Source: Halorhodospira sp. (lineage in GTDB: Bacteria; Pseudomonadota; Gammaproteobacteria; Nitrococcales; Halorhodospiraceae). From it: 8,046 nt of DNA. The position numbers were made by a program, and so were the translations under genes. Of the stretch, positions 1 through 6,266 are shown one piece after another. The notes under the pieces are model-generated. The model worked only from the letters and a program-made list of their open reading frames with translations. It was not told where the DNA came from and ran no database searches. The stretch lies in NCBI GenBank assembly GCA_007121755.1, contig SKJZ01000029.1:1-8046 (forward strand), read 5' to 3'. How positions within the stretch are numbered: the stretch's first letter is position 1; each line of letters opens with the position of its first letter.

Positions 1-1
1 C

Positions 2-211
2 GATCTCGACCACCCCATCGGCACCCTTCTCTATACCCTCTCGTGCATGCACTGCATGACGGTCTCCCTCGCCCAAGGCGGCGCGGGGCTGGGCGCCATG
101 TGGGGACGGGAGCAAGCGCTCGAACTGTTCCGCGACGGCGGTTTCAGCGACATCAAGGTGAACGAACTCGAACACGATATCCAGAACTACTACTACGTGT
201 GCCGACCGTAG
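2..211 (+). CDS. SAM-dependent methyltransferase, C-terminal fragment
   Basis: This is the last 69 residues of a protein that begins outside the window; the frame is open from base 2 to a TAG at 209-211. The visible part reads HPIGTLLYTLSCMHCMTVSL, then AQGGAGLGAMWG, then a helix and GFSDIKVNELEHD. This matches my recollection of the C-terminal end of the class I (Rossmann) SAM-dependent methyltransferase group with an N-terminal winged-helix region (Rv2258c-like). The SAM-binding glycine motif lies upstream of the window and cannot be checked. The substrate is unknown. It lies on the same strand as the two QueC-like genes, but 144 bases and a strong palindrome separate it from them, so it may be a separate transcription unit. 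I am fairly sure of the family and have no view on the methylated substrate. Confidence 0.78.
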   Translation, partial: DLDHPIGTLLYTLSCMHCMTVSLAQGGAGLGAMWGREQALELFRDGGFSDIKVNELEHDIQNYYYVCRP

Positions 212-231
212 GCTCCGTGCGGTCTTATCGC

Positions 232-263
232 GGTCTCGAAACGCCGGCCGGCATTTCGAGACC
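232..263. repeat. 32-base near-perfect palindrome, possible terminator hairpin
   Basis: The arms GGTCTCGAAA (232-241) and TTTCGAGACC (254-263) are exact reverse complements. The 10 central bases GCCGGCCGGC (243-252) are themselves palindromic, and only the pair 242/253 (C opposite A) fails to match. It starts 20 bases after the methyltransferase stop, which suits a transcription terminator. However, no T-run follows the 3' arm, so it is not a canonical intrinsic terminator. It could instead be a dyad operator upstream of the QueC-like genes or a copy of a dispersed repeat. The symmetry is directly seen; the function is undecided. Confidence 0.6.
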
Positions 264-301
264 TTCGGCGCGACTTGAGAACCGGCTGATCTGACCTACC
301 C

Positions 302-324
302 TTTACTAACATTTCATTAGTAGA
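302..324. other. AT-rich inverted repeat upstream of the first QueC-like gene
   Basis: TTTACTAA (302-309) can pair with TTAGTAGA (317-324), seven Watson-Crick pairs and one G-T, around a 7-base loop. It lies in the only AT-rich patch of the gap, 31 bases before the ATG at 356. It may be part of a promoter/operator region or a leader-RNA hairpin. I could not place a convincing -35/-10 pair at normal spacing, so no promoter is called. Confidence 0.28.
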
Positions 325-355
325 AACTCTAAGGTTGGCTGGTTTCCGCACCCCC

Positions 356-1132
356 ATGACAAATAACTCTCCACCTTCGGATCCGCCCAACACCCCAAGG
401 CACGTCCTCTGGACAGGTGGCTGGGACTCAACCTTCTGGATCCTCTACCTGACATTAGTCGAAAAGCAGCCGGTACAACCGCACTACCTCTTGCTACCAA
501 CGCGTGGCTCCACTCCGTACGAGCTTCGCGCAATGGAGATGATCCGAAACGCCATTGCGCGGCAGGACGGCTCGGGCCTGCTGCTCGATACACACGCCTT
601 CGACACCGCACGCCTTCCCGTACGAGAGATCACGCGAGAGATGCACCGCGCCTTAACGGAACGTTACAACATCGGCATTCAGTACCTCTGGATAGCGGAG
701 TACGCTCACCACCAACAGATCGACTCCCTCGACCTCTGTATTCATATCGATGATAAGGCGTATCTTCCGGCCACCGTTGTTCGGGCGGCTTCAAATATCG
801 ATAACGACGCGCCGGAAATGCTCTTCAAACGCCTCTCTTTCCCTATCCTCGATCTTTCCAAACCGGAGATGAACGCCGCCGCACGGAAGCACGGTTTCAC
901 GGACATACTCAACTATTCCTGGTTTTGCCACAACCCGACACGATCAGGCCGACCTTGCGGATTCTGCGGACCGTGCCGATGGACCGCTGAAGAGGGGCTC
1001 GGCTGGCGCCTCCCCTTATCTTCCAAAATGCGGCGCGCCTTGGTTGATCGCATCATTCGCAAGGTGCCCGGCTTCCGGCTGAGAAGGCTCATCAGAGAGC
1101 GAACCGATCCTCTAATGCGCCAATTGGGCTAA
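356..1132 (+). CDS. QueC-like PP-loop ATPase-family protein (first of tandem pair)
   Basis: This 258-residue protein belongs to the PP-loop (adenine nucleotide alpha hydrolase) superfamily and resembles QueC/ExsB. The nucleotide loop WTGGWDSTF is at residues 19-27, a variant of the canonical SGGxDS. Near the C-terminus, C191, C201, C204 and C207 form C-x9-C-x2-C-x2-C in WFCHNPTRSGRPCGFCGPC, which resembles the zinc site of QueC (7-cyano-7-deazaguanine synthase). QueC adenylates a carboxylate and converts it to an amide and then a nitrile; a carboxylate-activating reaction on another substrate is my inference. No preQ0 pathway partner (QueD, QueE, FolE) is visible. The C-terminal tail is basic. 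An in-frame TTG at 335 could add 7 residues. I prefer the ATG because AAGG abuts that TTG directly, leaving no spacing; the ATG itself also lacks a good ribosome site. Base composition is about 50% GC in sampled stretches, well below the opposite operon. The next gene is a paralogue 70 bases downstream. Confidence 0.85.
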   Translation: MTNNSPPSDPPNTPRHVLWTGGWDSTFWILYLTLVEKQPVQPHYLLLPTRGSTPYELRAMEMIRNAIARQDGSGLLLDTHAFDTARLPVREITREMHRALTERYNIGIQYLWIAEYAHHQQIDSLDLCIHIDDKAYLPATVVRAASNIDNDAPEMLFKRLSFPILDLSKPEMNAAARKHGFTDILNYSWFCHNPTRSGRPCGFCGPCRWTAEEGLGWRLPLSSKMRRALVDRIIRKVPGFRLRRLIRERTDPLMRQLG

Positions 1133-1192
1133 GCAAACATTGACCTGATGCGTTGTCAAAGCACCGTTCGCAACGGGCCCACCTCGTCGACC

Positions 1193-1199
1193 GAGAGGA
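1193..1199 (+). promoter_or_regulatory. ribosome binding site of second QueC-like gene
   Basis: GAGAGGA ends 3 bases before the ATG at 1203. It supports that start and independent ribosome loading of the second gene. No convincing promoter is visible in the 70-base gap, so the pair is probably co-transcribed. Confidence 0.6.
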
Positions 1200-1202
1200 A
1201 TC

Positions 1203-1997
1203 ATGAACGAACCGCACCATCGCGATAATGCGCCTTATCCCGACAGCCGTAAGATTTTCTGGACCGGCGGGTGGGACTCAACCTTTCGAGTGGTCGATCT
1301 CGTTCTACATGAAGGACTGACCGTTCTTCCCTTCTACGTTATTGACGAGGGCCGGCAATCCCTCACGCAAGAGATCGATACCCTCTTTCATATTCACGAA
1401 CTGGTCAGTGCGCAAACACATCGTGGCTCGTTGCTACCTATTGTTTTCCTTCGAGCTGACCAAGCAACACGAGACGAAGATCTGCGCGAAAAGTTCCATG
1501 CATTGCAGAGGAAGCGCGGAATCGGAGAGCAGTATATTTGGCTGGCCGAAATCACGAAGGAACACGGACTCGACGGTATCGAGATGTGCGTACAGCACAA
1601 TGAGGACTTCTTCTTTTTAACCGGATCGCGCAACCCCGGCACTGACGGCTATGGAGCCGCACCCCTGCGGCCCGTATTGCCTGAGAACTCTCCCGAGAGC
1701 CTGTTCAACTTGTTCTCCTTTCCAACACTCGGTATCTCGAAACGGGAGATGGCAACCCTTGCCGCCGAGCGCGGGTTTACAAAGGTTTTGGAGCACTCTT
1801 GGTTTTGCCATATGCCCACCCGGGCCGGAAAGCCGTGCGGATTCTGCGTGCCGTGCCGCATGACGGCCGCCAAGGGGCTGTCACAACGCCTCCCACCATC
1901 CGCCCGCACCCGGGGGATCATCATCCGCGCGCTCGAGCGCGGCCACGCCCCCTGGAGGGCTCGCCGTTGGGTCAAGCGGCGCCTGCGCGGGGTCTGA
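1203..1997 (+). CDS. QueC-like PP-loop ATPase-family protein (second of tandem pair)
   Basis: This 264-residue protein is a paralogue of the preceding gene. The PP-loop WTGGWDSTF is at residues 20-28. The putative zinc cysteines are C202, C212, C215 and C218, with the same C-x9-C-x2-C-x2-C spacing. Blocks shared with its neighbour include IGxQYxW at about 107-113, LFxxxSFP at about 167-174, SKxEM at about 179-183 and SWFCHxPTRxGxPCGFCxPCRxTA at about 199-222. The middle differs: this copy carries an insertion rich in Gly and Pro (about 140-162) that the first lacks, so the two may act on different substrates or form a heterodimer. The tail (about 250-264) is Arg-rich and could bind nucleic acid or phospholipid, or be only a solubility tail. 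A GAGAGGA ribosome site supports the ATG. Its stop lies 8 bases from the stop of the convergent CapA-like gene. The family call is solid; the function is not known. Confidence 0.86.
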   Translation: MNEPHHRDNAPYPDSRKIFWTGGWDSTFRVVDLVLHEGLTVLPFYVIDEGRQSLTQEIDTLFHIHELVSAQTHRGSLLPIVFLRADQATRDEDLREKFHALQRKRGIGEQYIWLAEITKEHGLDGIEMCVQHNEDFFFLTGSRNPGTDGYGAAPLRPVLPENSPESLFNLFSFPTLGISKREMATLAAERGFTKVLEHSWFCHMPTRAGKPCGFCVPCRMTAAKGLSQRLPPSARTRGIIIRALERGHAPWRARRWVKRRLRGV

Positions 1998-2005
1998 TAG
2001 CCACT

Positions 2006-3121
2006 CTACAGGCGGCCGCCGGTCAGCACTCCGCCGATCCACCGGCGATTTCTGGGGCGCCGGGGCAACACGCCAATATACTGAAGCGCATGGCGGTACT
2101 GGCCACGCCTGGCTTTGTAGTAAGCCATCAACGCATGATAGAACGCCTCTTCCCGGCAGCGCCGCCCCCACAGCCTGCGCAACGTTCCAGCGTCCTGTAT
2201 AAGCCGGTTACGGCGGACGAACTCGGCCATCACCAACTCCCGCGCCCGCGGCTTCAGCGGAGCCGGACGATGGTCATCCCCAATCCTGACCGGCTCCATT
2301 GCCCAACCGGTGACTCTTCCTTCGTCGTCCAGTTCGACACTCAAGATGCCGCCGTAGCGTGTATCGCGGTACTTCCGTTGGTAGCCGTTCCCTTTTAGCC
2401 GAAAAGCGAAATTGCCCATTGAGTAGGCAATCAACCCGCCGTGATACATCTCCACACCTTGCACCACGTGGGGATGGTGCTGGATGACCAGGGCCGCGCC
2501 GTGATCGACCAATTCGCGAGACAGGCGGACCCGATATGGAGCGGGCGCCGCGCTGAACTCGAGGTCGCCATGCAATTGCACGACGACAATGTCGGCGGCT
2601 TCCGCCGCCTCGGCAACCCGGCTTAGAAGACGTCGGCTGGGGTCCATCGGAGCAATACCCGGCCGCTGGGGCGCGGCGTAGTCTTCGGCGCTATCCCCGG
2701 CGCACAGAAAGGCGACCATTCGCCCTCCCGCGCACAGCATTTTCGCCTCTTCCGCTTCCCGGAGGTCCCGTCCCGCTCCAACAGAGGAAATCCGCAACTG
2801 ATCGAGGGTCTCGATGGTCTCTTCCAGCCCCCGCGCCCCACCGTCCATCATATGGTTGTTGGCCAAATTGACGATATCGAATCCCGCCTCCTGCAACATC
2901 CCGGCCTGCGCCGGATGGGCCTTCAAGGCCTTACGATGCTTCCAAAGCCCGCGGGCGTTTTCCATATCCTCCGTAAAGAAGCACTCCAAGTTGCCGGCGA
3001 GAATATCGTGGCCCCGGAGGCGCGAACGAACCTTCGCAAAGGGATTCCACTGCGGACACTCCTCAGTGCCCGGCTGACGACCGCACAACCAGACATCACC
3101 GACGAAACCGAGCCGTAGCAT
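2006..3121 (-). CDS. CapA/PgsA-family polysaccharide protein (metallophosphoesterase fold)
   Basis: This 371-residue protein has the ordered motifs of the CapA (PGA_cap) family: GDV at 8-10, GNLE at 43-46, NLANNHMMDGG at 85-95, LHGDLEF at 183-189, HHPHVVQGVE at 215-224 and YSMGNFAF at 233-240. The His, Asp and Asn residues in these are the expected metal ligands of the calcineurin-like fold. Family members take part in capsule or poly-gamma-glutamate assembly and export; their precise chemistry is often unclear. The usual HWGxE-type motif is altered here to HGDLE. The protein begins directly with the first metal motif, with no signal peptide or membrane anchor, which suggests a cytoplasmic location, unlike anchored PgsA. 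A C-terminal region (about 290-371) is basic and rich in Arg and aromatic residues. It is the last gene of the leftward operon, 9 bases after the flippase, with an AGGAGGG ribosome site. Confidence 0.9.
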   Translation of the reverse strand: MLRLGFVGDVWLCGRQPGTEECPQWNPFAKVRSRLRGHDILAGNLECFFTEDMENARGLWKHRKALKAHPAQAGMLQEAGFDIVNLANNHMMDGGARGLEETIETLDQLRISSVGAGRDLREAEEAKMLCAGGRMVAFLCAGDSAEDYAAPQRPGIAPMDPSRRLLSRVAEAAEAADIVVVQLHGDLEFSAAPAPYRVRLSRELVDHGAALVIQHHPHVVQGVEMYHGGLIAYSMGNFAFRLKGNGYQRKYRDTRYGGILSVELDDEGRVTGWAMEPVRIGDDHRPAPLKPRARELVMAEFVRRNRLIQDAGTLRRLWGRRCREEAFYHALMAYYKARRGQYRHALQYIGVLPRRPRNRRWIGGVLTGGRL

Positions 3122-3124
3122 GGA

Positions 3125-3131
3125 CCCTCCT
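3125..3131 (-). promoter_or_regulatory. ribosome binding site of the CapA-like gene
   Basis: AGGAGGG on the - strand ends 3 bases before the ATG at 3121 and overlaps the last base of the flippase stop codon (3131-3133). It fixes the start codon and suggests that translation of the two genes is coupled. Confidence 0.7.
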
Positions 3132-4627
3132 CATGCAGAACCTTGCGCTCCGCGAATCAGACCGCGGCTCACTGCTATCTCCAGCATCCGCGACTCCGGA
3201 CCTTCCGGGCGGCCTAACCCGTACCATGTCAATAGCATCAATCCTCCGTAAACAGCGGCGCCCAAGGGAACGGTCACCGCCATCACGGCCGCCGCCCCGC
3301 CCAACGTCTCGACCTCGGGCAGAACGCCGAGCACGCCGTAAATGGCGAGCGCCATGGCCGCGGAACAGACCACGGGGCGCCAGACAACGGCCAGGAACTC
3401 CACTGCGCGCATGCGCAGGTAGTAACAGACGAGCCACACCCCGGGCGGCATCAGCAGCAGCGAGGCGGCCAATTTGGCCCATACGGCCTCGGCGATACCG
3501 AACCCGGCGGAGAGCATGTAGACCATCAACGGCAGCGTGATGACCGCGTGCAGCAAGACGAAGAAGAAGACCCAATAAGGTTTGCCGAGGGCCATGAACA
3601 GCGAGTACCGGTTACCGTGCAGGATGGTCGTCACGCCGAGCAGGCCGAGCACCTGAATCAGGGGGATCGCCTCCAGCCAATTGGTGCCCAAAAGCACCCA
3701 TACAAGGGGTTCGGCGACGGCGACCAGGCCGACCGCCGCCGGCACCGTGGCGGCGGTCACGAAGCCTTGCGCGGAAAGGTAGGCCCGGCGCAGCCGCGGC
3801 AGGTCGTGGGCGATCTTGGAGAACCCCGGAAAGACGACGCGCATGATCGGCGCGTATAGCTCTTCCGAAGGCAGCTTTGCGATGTCACTGGAGACCCGGA
3901 ACAGGCCGAGCGCGTCGGCCCCCACCATGCGGCCGACGATCAGATCCGGACCGCGCATGTTGGCGTAGGTCGCAAAATTGTGCAGCAGCACCCATCGCGA
4001 GAAGTTGAACAGCTCTCTTGTGCCCGACAGGCCGAACCGGGGCCGGAAAGGGTGCATCCAGTAGCTCAGCAGGACCCCCGCCACGGCTCCCGCCAACGAG
4101 CCGAGGACCAACGCCCAATAGTTCGCGAACAGCACCGCCAGCACGACGGTGACAGCCACCCTGAAGACCTTTGTCGCCAACCGGTAGTTGAACTCTTTAT
4201 TGAACGCCAGCTCCTTCCGGAAGGCGACGACACCGATGTTCTCCAAGCCGCGAATGGCGACAATAATGGCGAAGACGTAGAGCACCTCTTCGACCCGCGG
4301 ATCGTCGAAGAACCCGGCGAAGACCGGTGCGAAAACGGCGATAATCAAGGCGGCGAGTAGCTTGTAGGCGAGATTGAGGGTCCACGCCGTGTGGTAGTGA
4401 CGCTCTTCGGCTTTCTGGTCCCGGATCAGCGCGAGATCGAAGCCGAAGGCCCCGGCGACCTCGATCAGGGCGAAGACGATCAAGGCCATCGCCACCACGC
4501 CAAAGTCTTCGGGAAGCAGGAGGCGGGCCAGTATGACGGTGCTCACCAGCCCGAGGGAGCGTTGAAGCATCCGGAGCCCCACCATCCATACGGCGCCCGC
4601 CGCGACGCGGTCGCCGACGCTTCTCAT
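3131..4627 (-). CDS. Wzx/WzxC-type polysaccharide flippase (PST/MOP superfamily)
   Basis: This 498-residue integral membrane protein has about twelve hydrophobic segments. It opens with GAVWMVGLRMLQRSLGLVST and then ARLLLPEDFGVVAMALIV, a pattern typical of the WzxC-like branch of lipopolysaccharide/exopolysaccharide transporters (an LAR-LL-P-DFG signature after the first helix). Such proteins flip undecaprenyl-linked repeat units from the cytoplasmic to the periplasmic face of the inner membrane. Length and topology are normal for the family and the reading frame is intact. The start at 4627 has a GGGAGGA site and lies one base after the amidotransferase stop, so the two are tightly coupled. 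A lipid-linked glycan as cargo is inferred from the family and the glycosyltransferase upstream. No polymerase (Wzy) is seen in the window. Confidence 0.9.
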   Translation of the reverse strand: MRSVGDRVAAGAVWMVGLRMLQRSLGLVSTVILARLLLPEDFGVVAMALIVFALIEVAGAFGFDLALIRDQKAEERHYHTAWTLNLAYKLLAALIIAVFAPVFAGFFDDPRVEEVLYVFAIIVAIRGLENIGVVAFRKELAFNKEFNYRLATKVFRVAVTVVLAVLFANYWALVLGSLAGAVAGVLLSYWMHPFRPRFGLSGTRELFNFSRWVLLHNFATYANMRGPDLIVGRMVGADALGLFRVSSDIAKLPSEELYAPIMRVVFPGFSKIAHDLPRLRRAYLSAQGFVTAATVPAAVGLVAVAEPLVWVLLGTNWLEAIPLIQVLGLLGVTTILHGNRYSLFMALGKPYWVFFFVLLHAVITLPLMVYMLSAGFGIAEAVWAKLAASLLLMPPGVWLVCYYLRMRAVEFLAVVWRPVVCSAAMALAIYGVLGVLPEVETLGGAAAVMAVTVPLGAAVYGGLMLLTWYGLGRPEGPESRMLEIAVSRGLIRGAQGSA

Positions 4628-4628
4628 C

Positions 4629-6266
4629 TCATCCTCCCTCCGCGCGCATTAGGTAGAGGCGCGACATCAGCGAGTAGAAGTCGCCCCGCGCCCCCATGTG
4701 GTAGATGTAGCGGTGGTACGGGACCACCCCGTACCACCCCAGATCGAGTTCATCACGGAAGTAGCCCGTGGTGCGGTGGGCCAAATCTTTCAGCGGTTTC
4801 AGGGCGCGGTAGCAATAGGGATTCTCTTTGAGCCACTGTCGGGCGGCCTGCTGCGGCCCCGGCGGGGCGGGAGGCGGGAAGAGGCCCTGCGGATTGTAGT
4901 AGTGCAGCATCGTTCGAAAGGCCTGCTTGCCCCTCCGCCCCTCATAGCCGATGCCGGCCCACAGGTCGACCACCCGCCGGTCCCACAGCGGCATGGCCCA
5001 GTCGTAGCCCCAAAACTCGTAGACCCGCGCCGAGTTGATGAGCATCTTGGCGTGGCGCTGCCGGGCCTCGAACTCGAAGTAGGCGTTAAGCAGCCGATGG
5101 GGGTCGCCGCCGGAGAGGTCGGGCAGCACGGCCTCGATCCGTTGCAGCAGCGGCTCCACGTTGTTCACCACGCGGCCCGGTCGCTGCAGGATGTAGTGGT
5201 GGCGGAAGAGGGAACGGGCCAGATTACGCCGCCACTCCGACGCGGGCCGACGGAAGAGTTCACGCTCCAGCCGGTTGGAGATCAGCATGCAGGTGTGACC
5301 GGGCCAGAAGACGGCGTTGCGGTCCAGCGCCCCGCTATGCTGCAGCGCCCGCACCGCCGGCCAGTCTTGGACGTGGGGCGCCGCCGCGTGTCGGCCGGCG
5401 AAGGGGAGATACTCCCTCATCGGCTCGCTCTCAAACCAGCCACGCCAGGCGGCCCGGCTGTACGGGACAAAGCGCCACGGAATGCCGAGATGCTCCGCCG
5501 CGTGCCGGCTGGGACCGCGTTCCCAGGTGCTTTCCCGGCCGTAACAGTAGGCGATGACGTCACGGTGACCGTGCCGTTTGAGCATCGCGGCAATGAAGCG
5601 GGAATCGACTCCGCTGGAGAGGGGCACCACCACCTGCCGGCCTCGGGCCGCCTCCACGTACTCGGCGAAGACACCGTCCAGGCACTCCAGCATGCGCCGC
5701 CACAGACCCTCCCCCTCGCCGGGCTCCATGAGCGGCCGCTGAATGGGCGGAGCGATCCGCCGAACGCGCGCCGTCTCCGGCCCGTACTCCTCTTGCGGAC
5801 CGGGCGGCCCCGCGCACGGGGCGATCTCTACCAGGCAGCCAGCGGGAACCGCCTTAAGCTGGCGGCTCAGGGTGCTCGCCTCGCCTCCGCAATAGCCGGC
5901 CAACTGGAACTCGGCGGCGGCCAGCGGATCGTCCACGGAGAGATCGAGTCCGGCGCGGCGCGACAGGGGATCGTCGGTGAGCGTAATGCCGCGCCTTCCC
6001 CGGTGGTAGAAAAGCGGATAGGCACGTGCGCCGTCCACCGCCGCAACCACCCGATCCGGCCAGCACGCCACCACGGCGAAGGCGCCGTCGATACCGCCGA
6101 GGGTCCGCCGCAGCACGCCGGCGGCGTCACCGGTGGCCGGTGAAAGCGGCGCCAACGTGGCCAACGCCGGCTCCAACTGCCACTGGCAACCCCGGTAGTA
6201 GAGTGTCCCGCCCCCCGCCAACGGCAGACGTGTCCACGGCGGCCTCTCCGCGAGCACCGTGCGCAT
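4629..6266 (-). CDS. Asparagine synthetase-like amidotransferase without the glutaminase cysteine
   Basis: This 545-residue AsnB-family protein has two domains. Residues 1-170 resemble the Ntn glutaminase domain (GGIDGAFAVV at 57-66, VDGARAYPLFYH at 77-88). Residues 190-545 form the synthetase domain with PP-loop LSSGVDSR at 216-223, which binds ATP for beta-acyl-adenylate formation. Genuine AsnB needs Cys at position 2 after Met removal; this protein begins Met-Arg-Thr, so it should not hydrolyse glutamine and would use ammonia or another amine. In surface-polysaccharide clusters such homologues are known or proposed to amidate sugar uronic acids; that is one plausible role. I chose the ATG at 6266 because homology begins there and the A of ATG overlaps the stop of the PLP gene (TGATG). 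The frame stays open upstream to 6923, but that extension is an antisense-rich shadow of the PLP gene. GC is very high (about 80% in places). Confidence 0.88.
   Translation of the reverse strand: MRTVLAERPPWTRLPLAGGGTLYYRGCQWQLEPALATLAPLSPATGDAAGVLRRTLGGIDGAFAVVACWPDRVVAAVDGARAYPLFYHRGRRGITLTDDPLSRRAGLDLSVDDPLAAAEFQLAGYCGGEASTLSRQLKAVPAGCLVEIAPCAGPPGPQEEYGPETARVRRIAPPIQRPLMEPGEGEGLWRRMLECLDGVFAEYVEAARGRQVVVPLSSGVDSRFIAAMLKRHGHRDVIAYCYGRESTWERGPSRHAAEHLGIPWRFVPYSRAAWRGWFESEPMREYLPFAGRHAAAPHVQDWPAVRALQHSGALDRNAVFWPGHTCMLISNRLERELFRRPASEWRRNLARSLFRHHYILQRPGRVVNNVEPLLQRIEAVLPDLSGGDPHRLLNAYFEFEARQRHAKMLINSARVYEFWGYDWAMPLWDRRVVDLWAGIGYEGRRGKQAFRTMLHYYNPQGLFPPPAPPGPQQAARQWLKENPYCYRALKPLKDLAHRTTGYFRDELDLGWYGVVPYHRYIYHMGARGDFYSLMSRLYLMRAEGG
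4632..4638 (-). promoter_or_regulatory. ribosome binding site of the flippase gene
   Basis: GGGAGGA on the - strand lies inside the last codons of the amidotransferase gene, 4 bases before the ATG at 4627. It confirms the flippase start and shows that the site must be read through by ribosomes finishing the upstream gene. Confidence 0.68.

Noticed and set aside
335..355. TTG start adding seven residues to the first QueC-like protein.
   Set aside because: The AAGG directly abuts the TTG with no spacing, and the ATG at 356 is a more usual start. The ATG also lacks a clear ribosome site, so this is not fully settled.
1164..1176. Small hairpin CCGTT-CGC-AACGG between the QueC-like genes.
   Set aside because: A five-pair stem with a three-base loop and no T-run is expected by chance and would not terminate transcription.
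1799..2398. 199-residue + strand frame spanning the convergent junction.
   Set aside because: It runs out of frame through the QueC-like zinc motif and antisense to the CapA-like gene; its Pro/Arg/Ala composition is that of a shadow.
4698..6143. 481-residue open frame on the + strand opposite the AsnB-like gene.
   Set aside because: It is a typical antisense shadow in very GC-rich DNA, with no recognisable domain, while the - strand encodes a clear two-domain enzyme.
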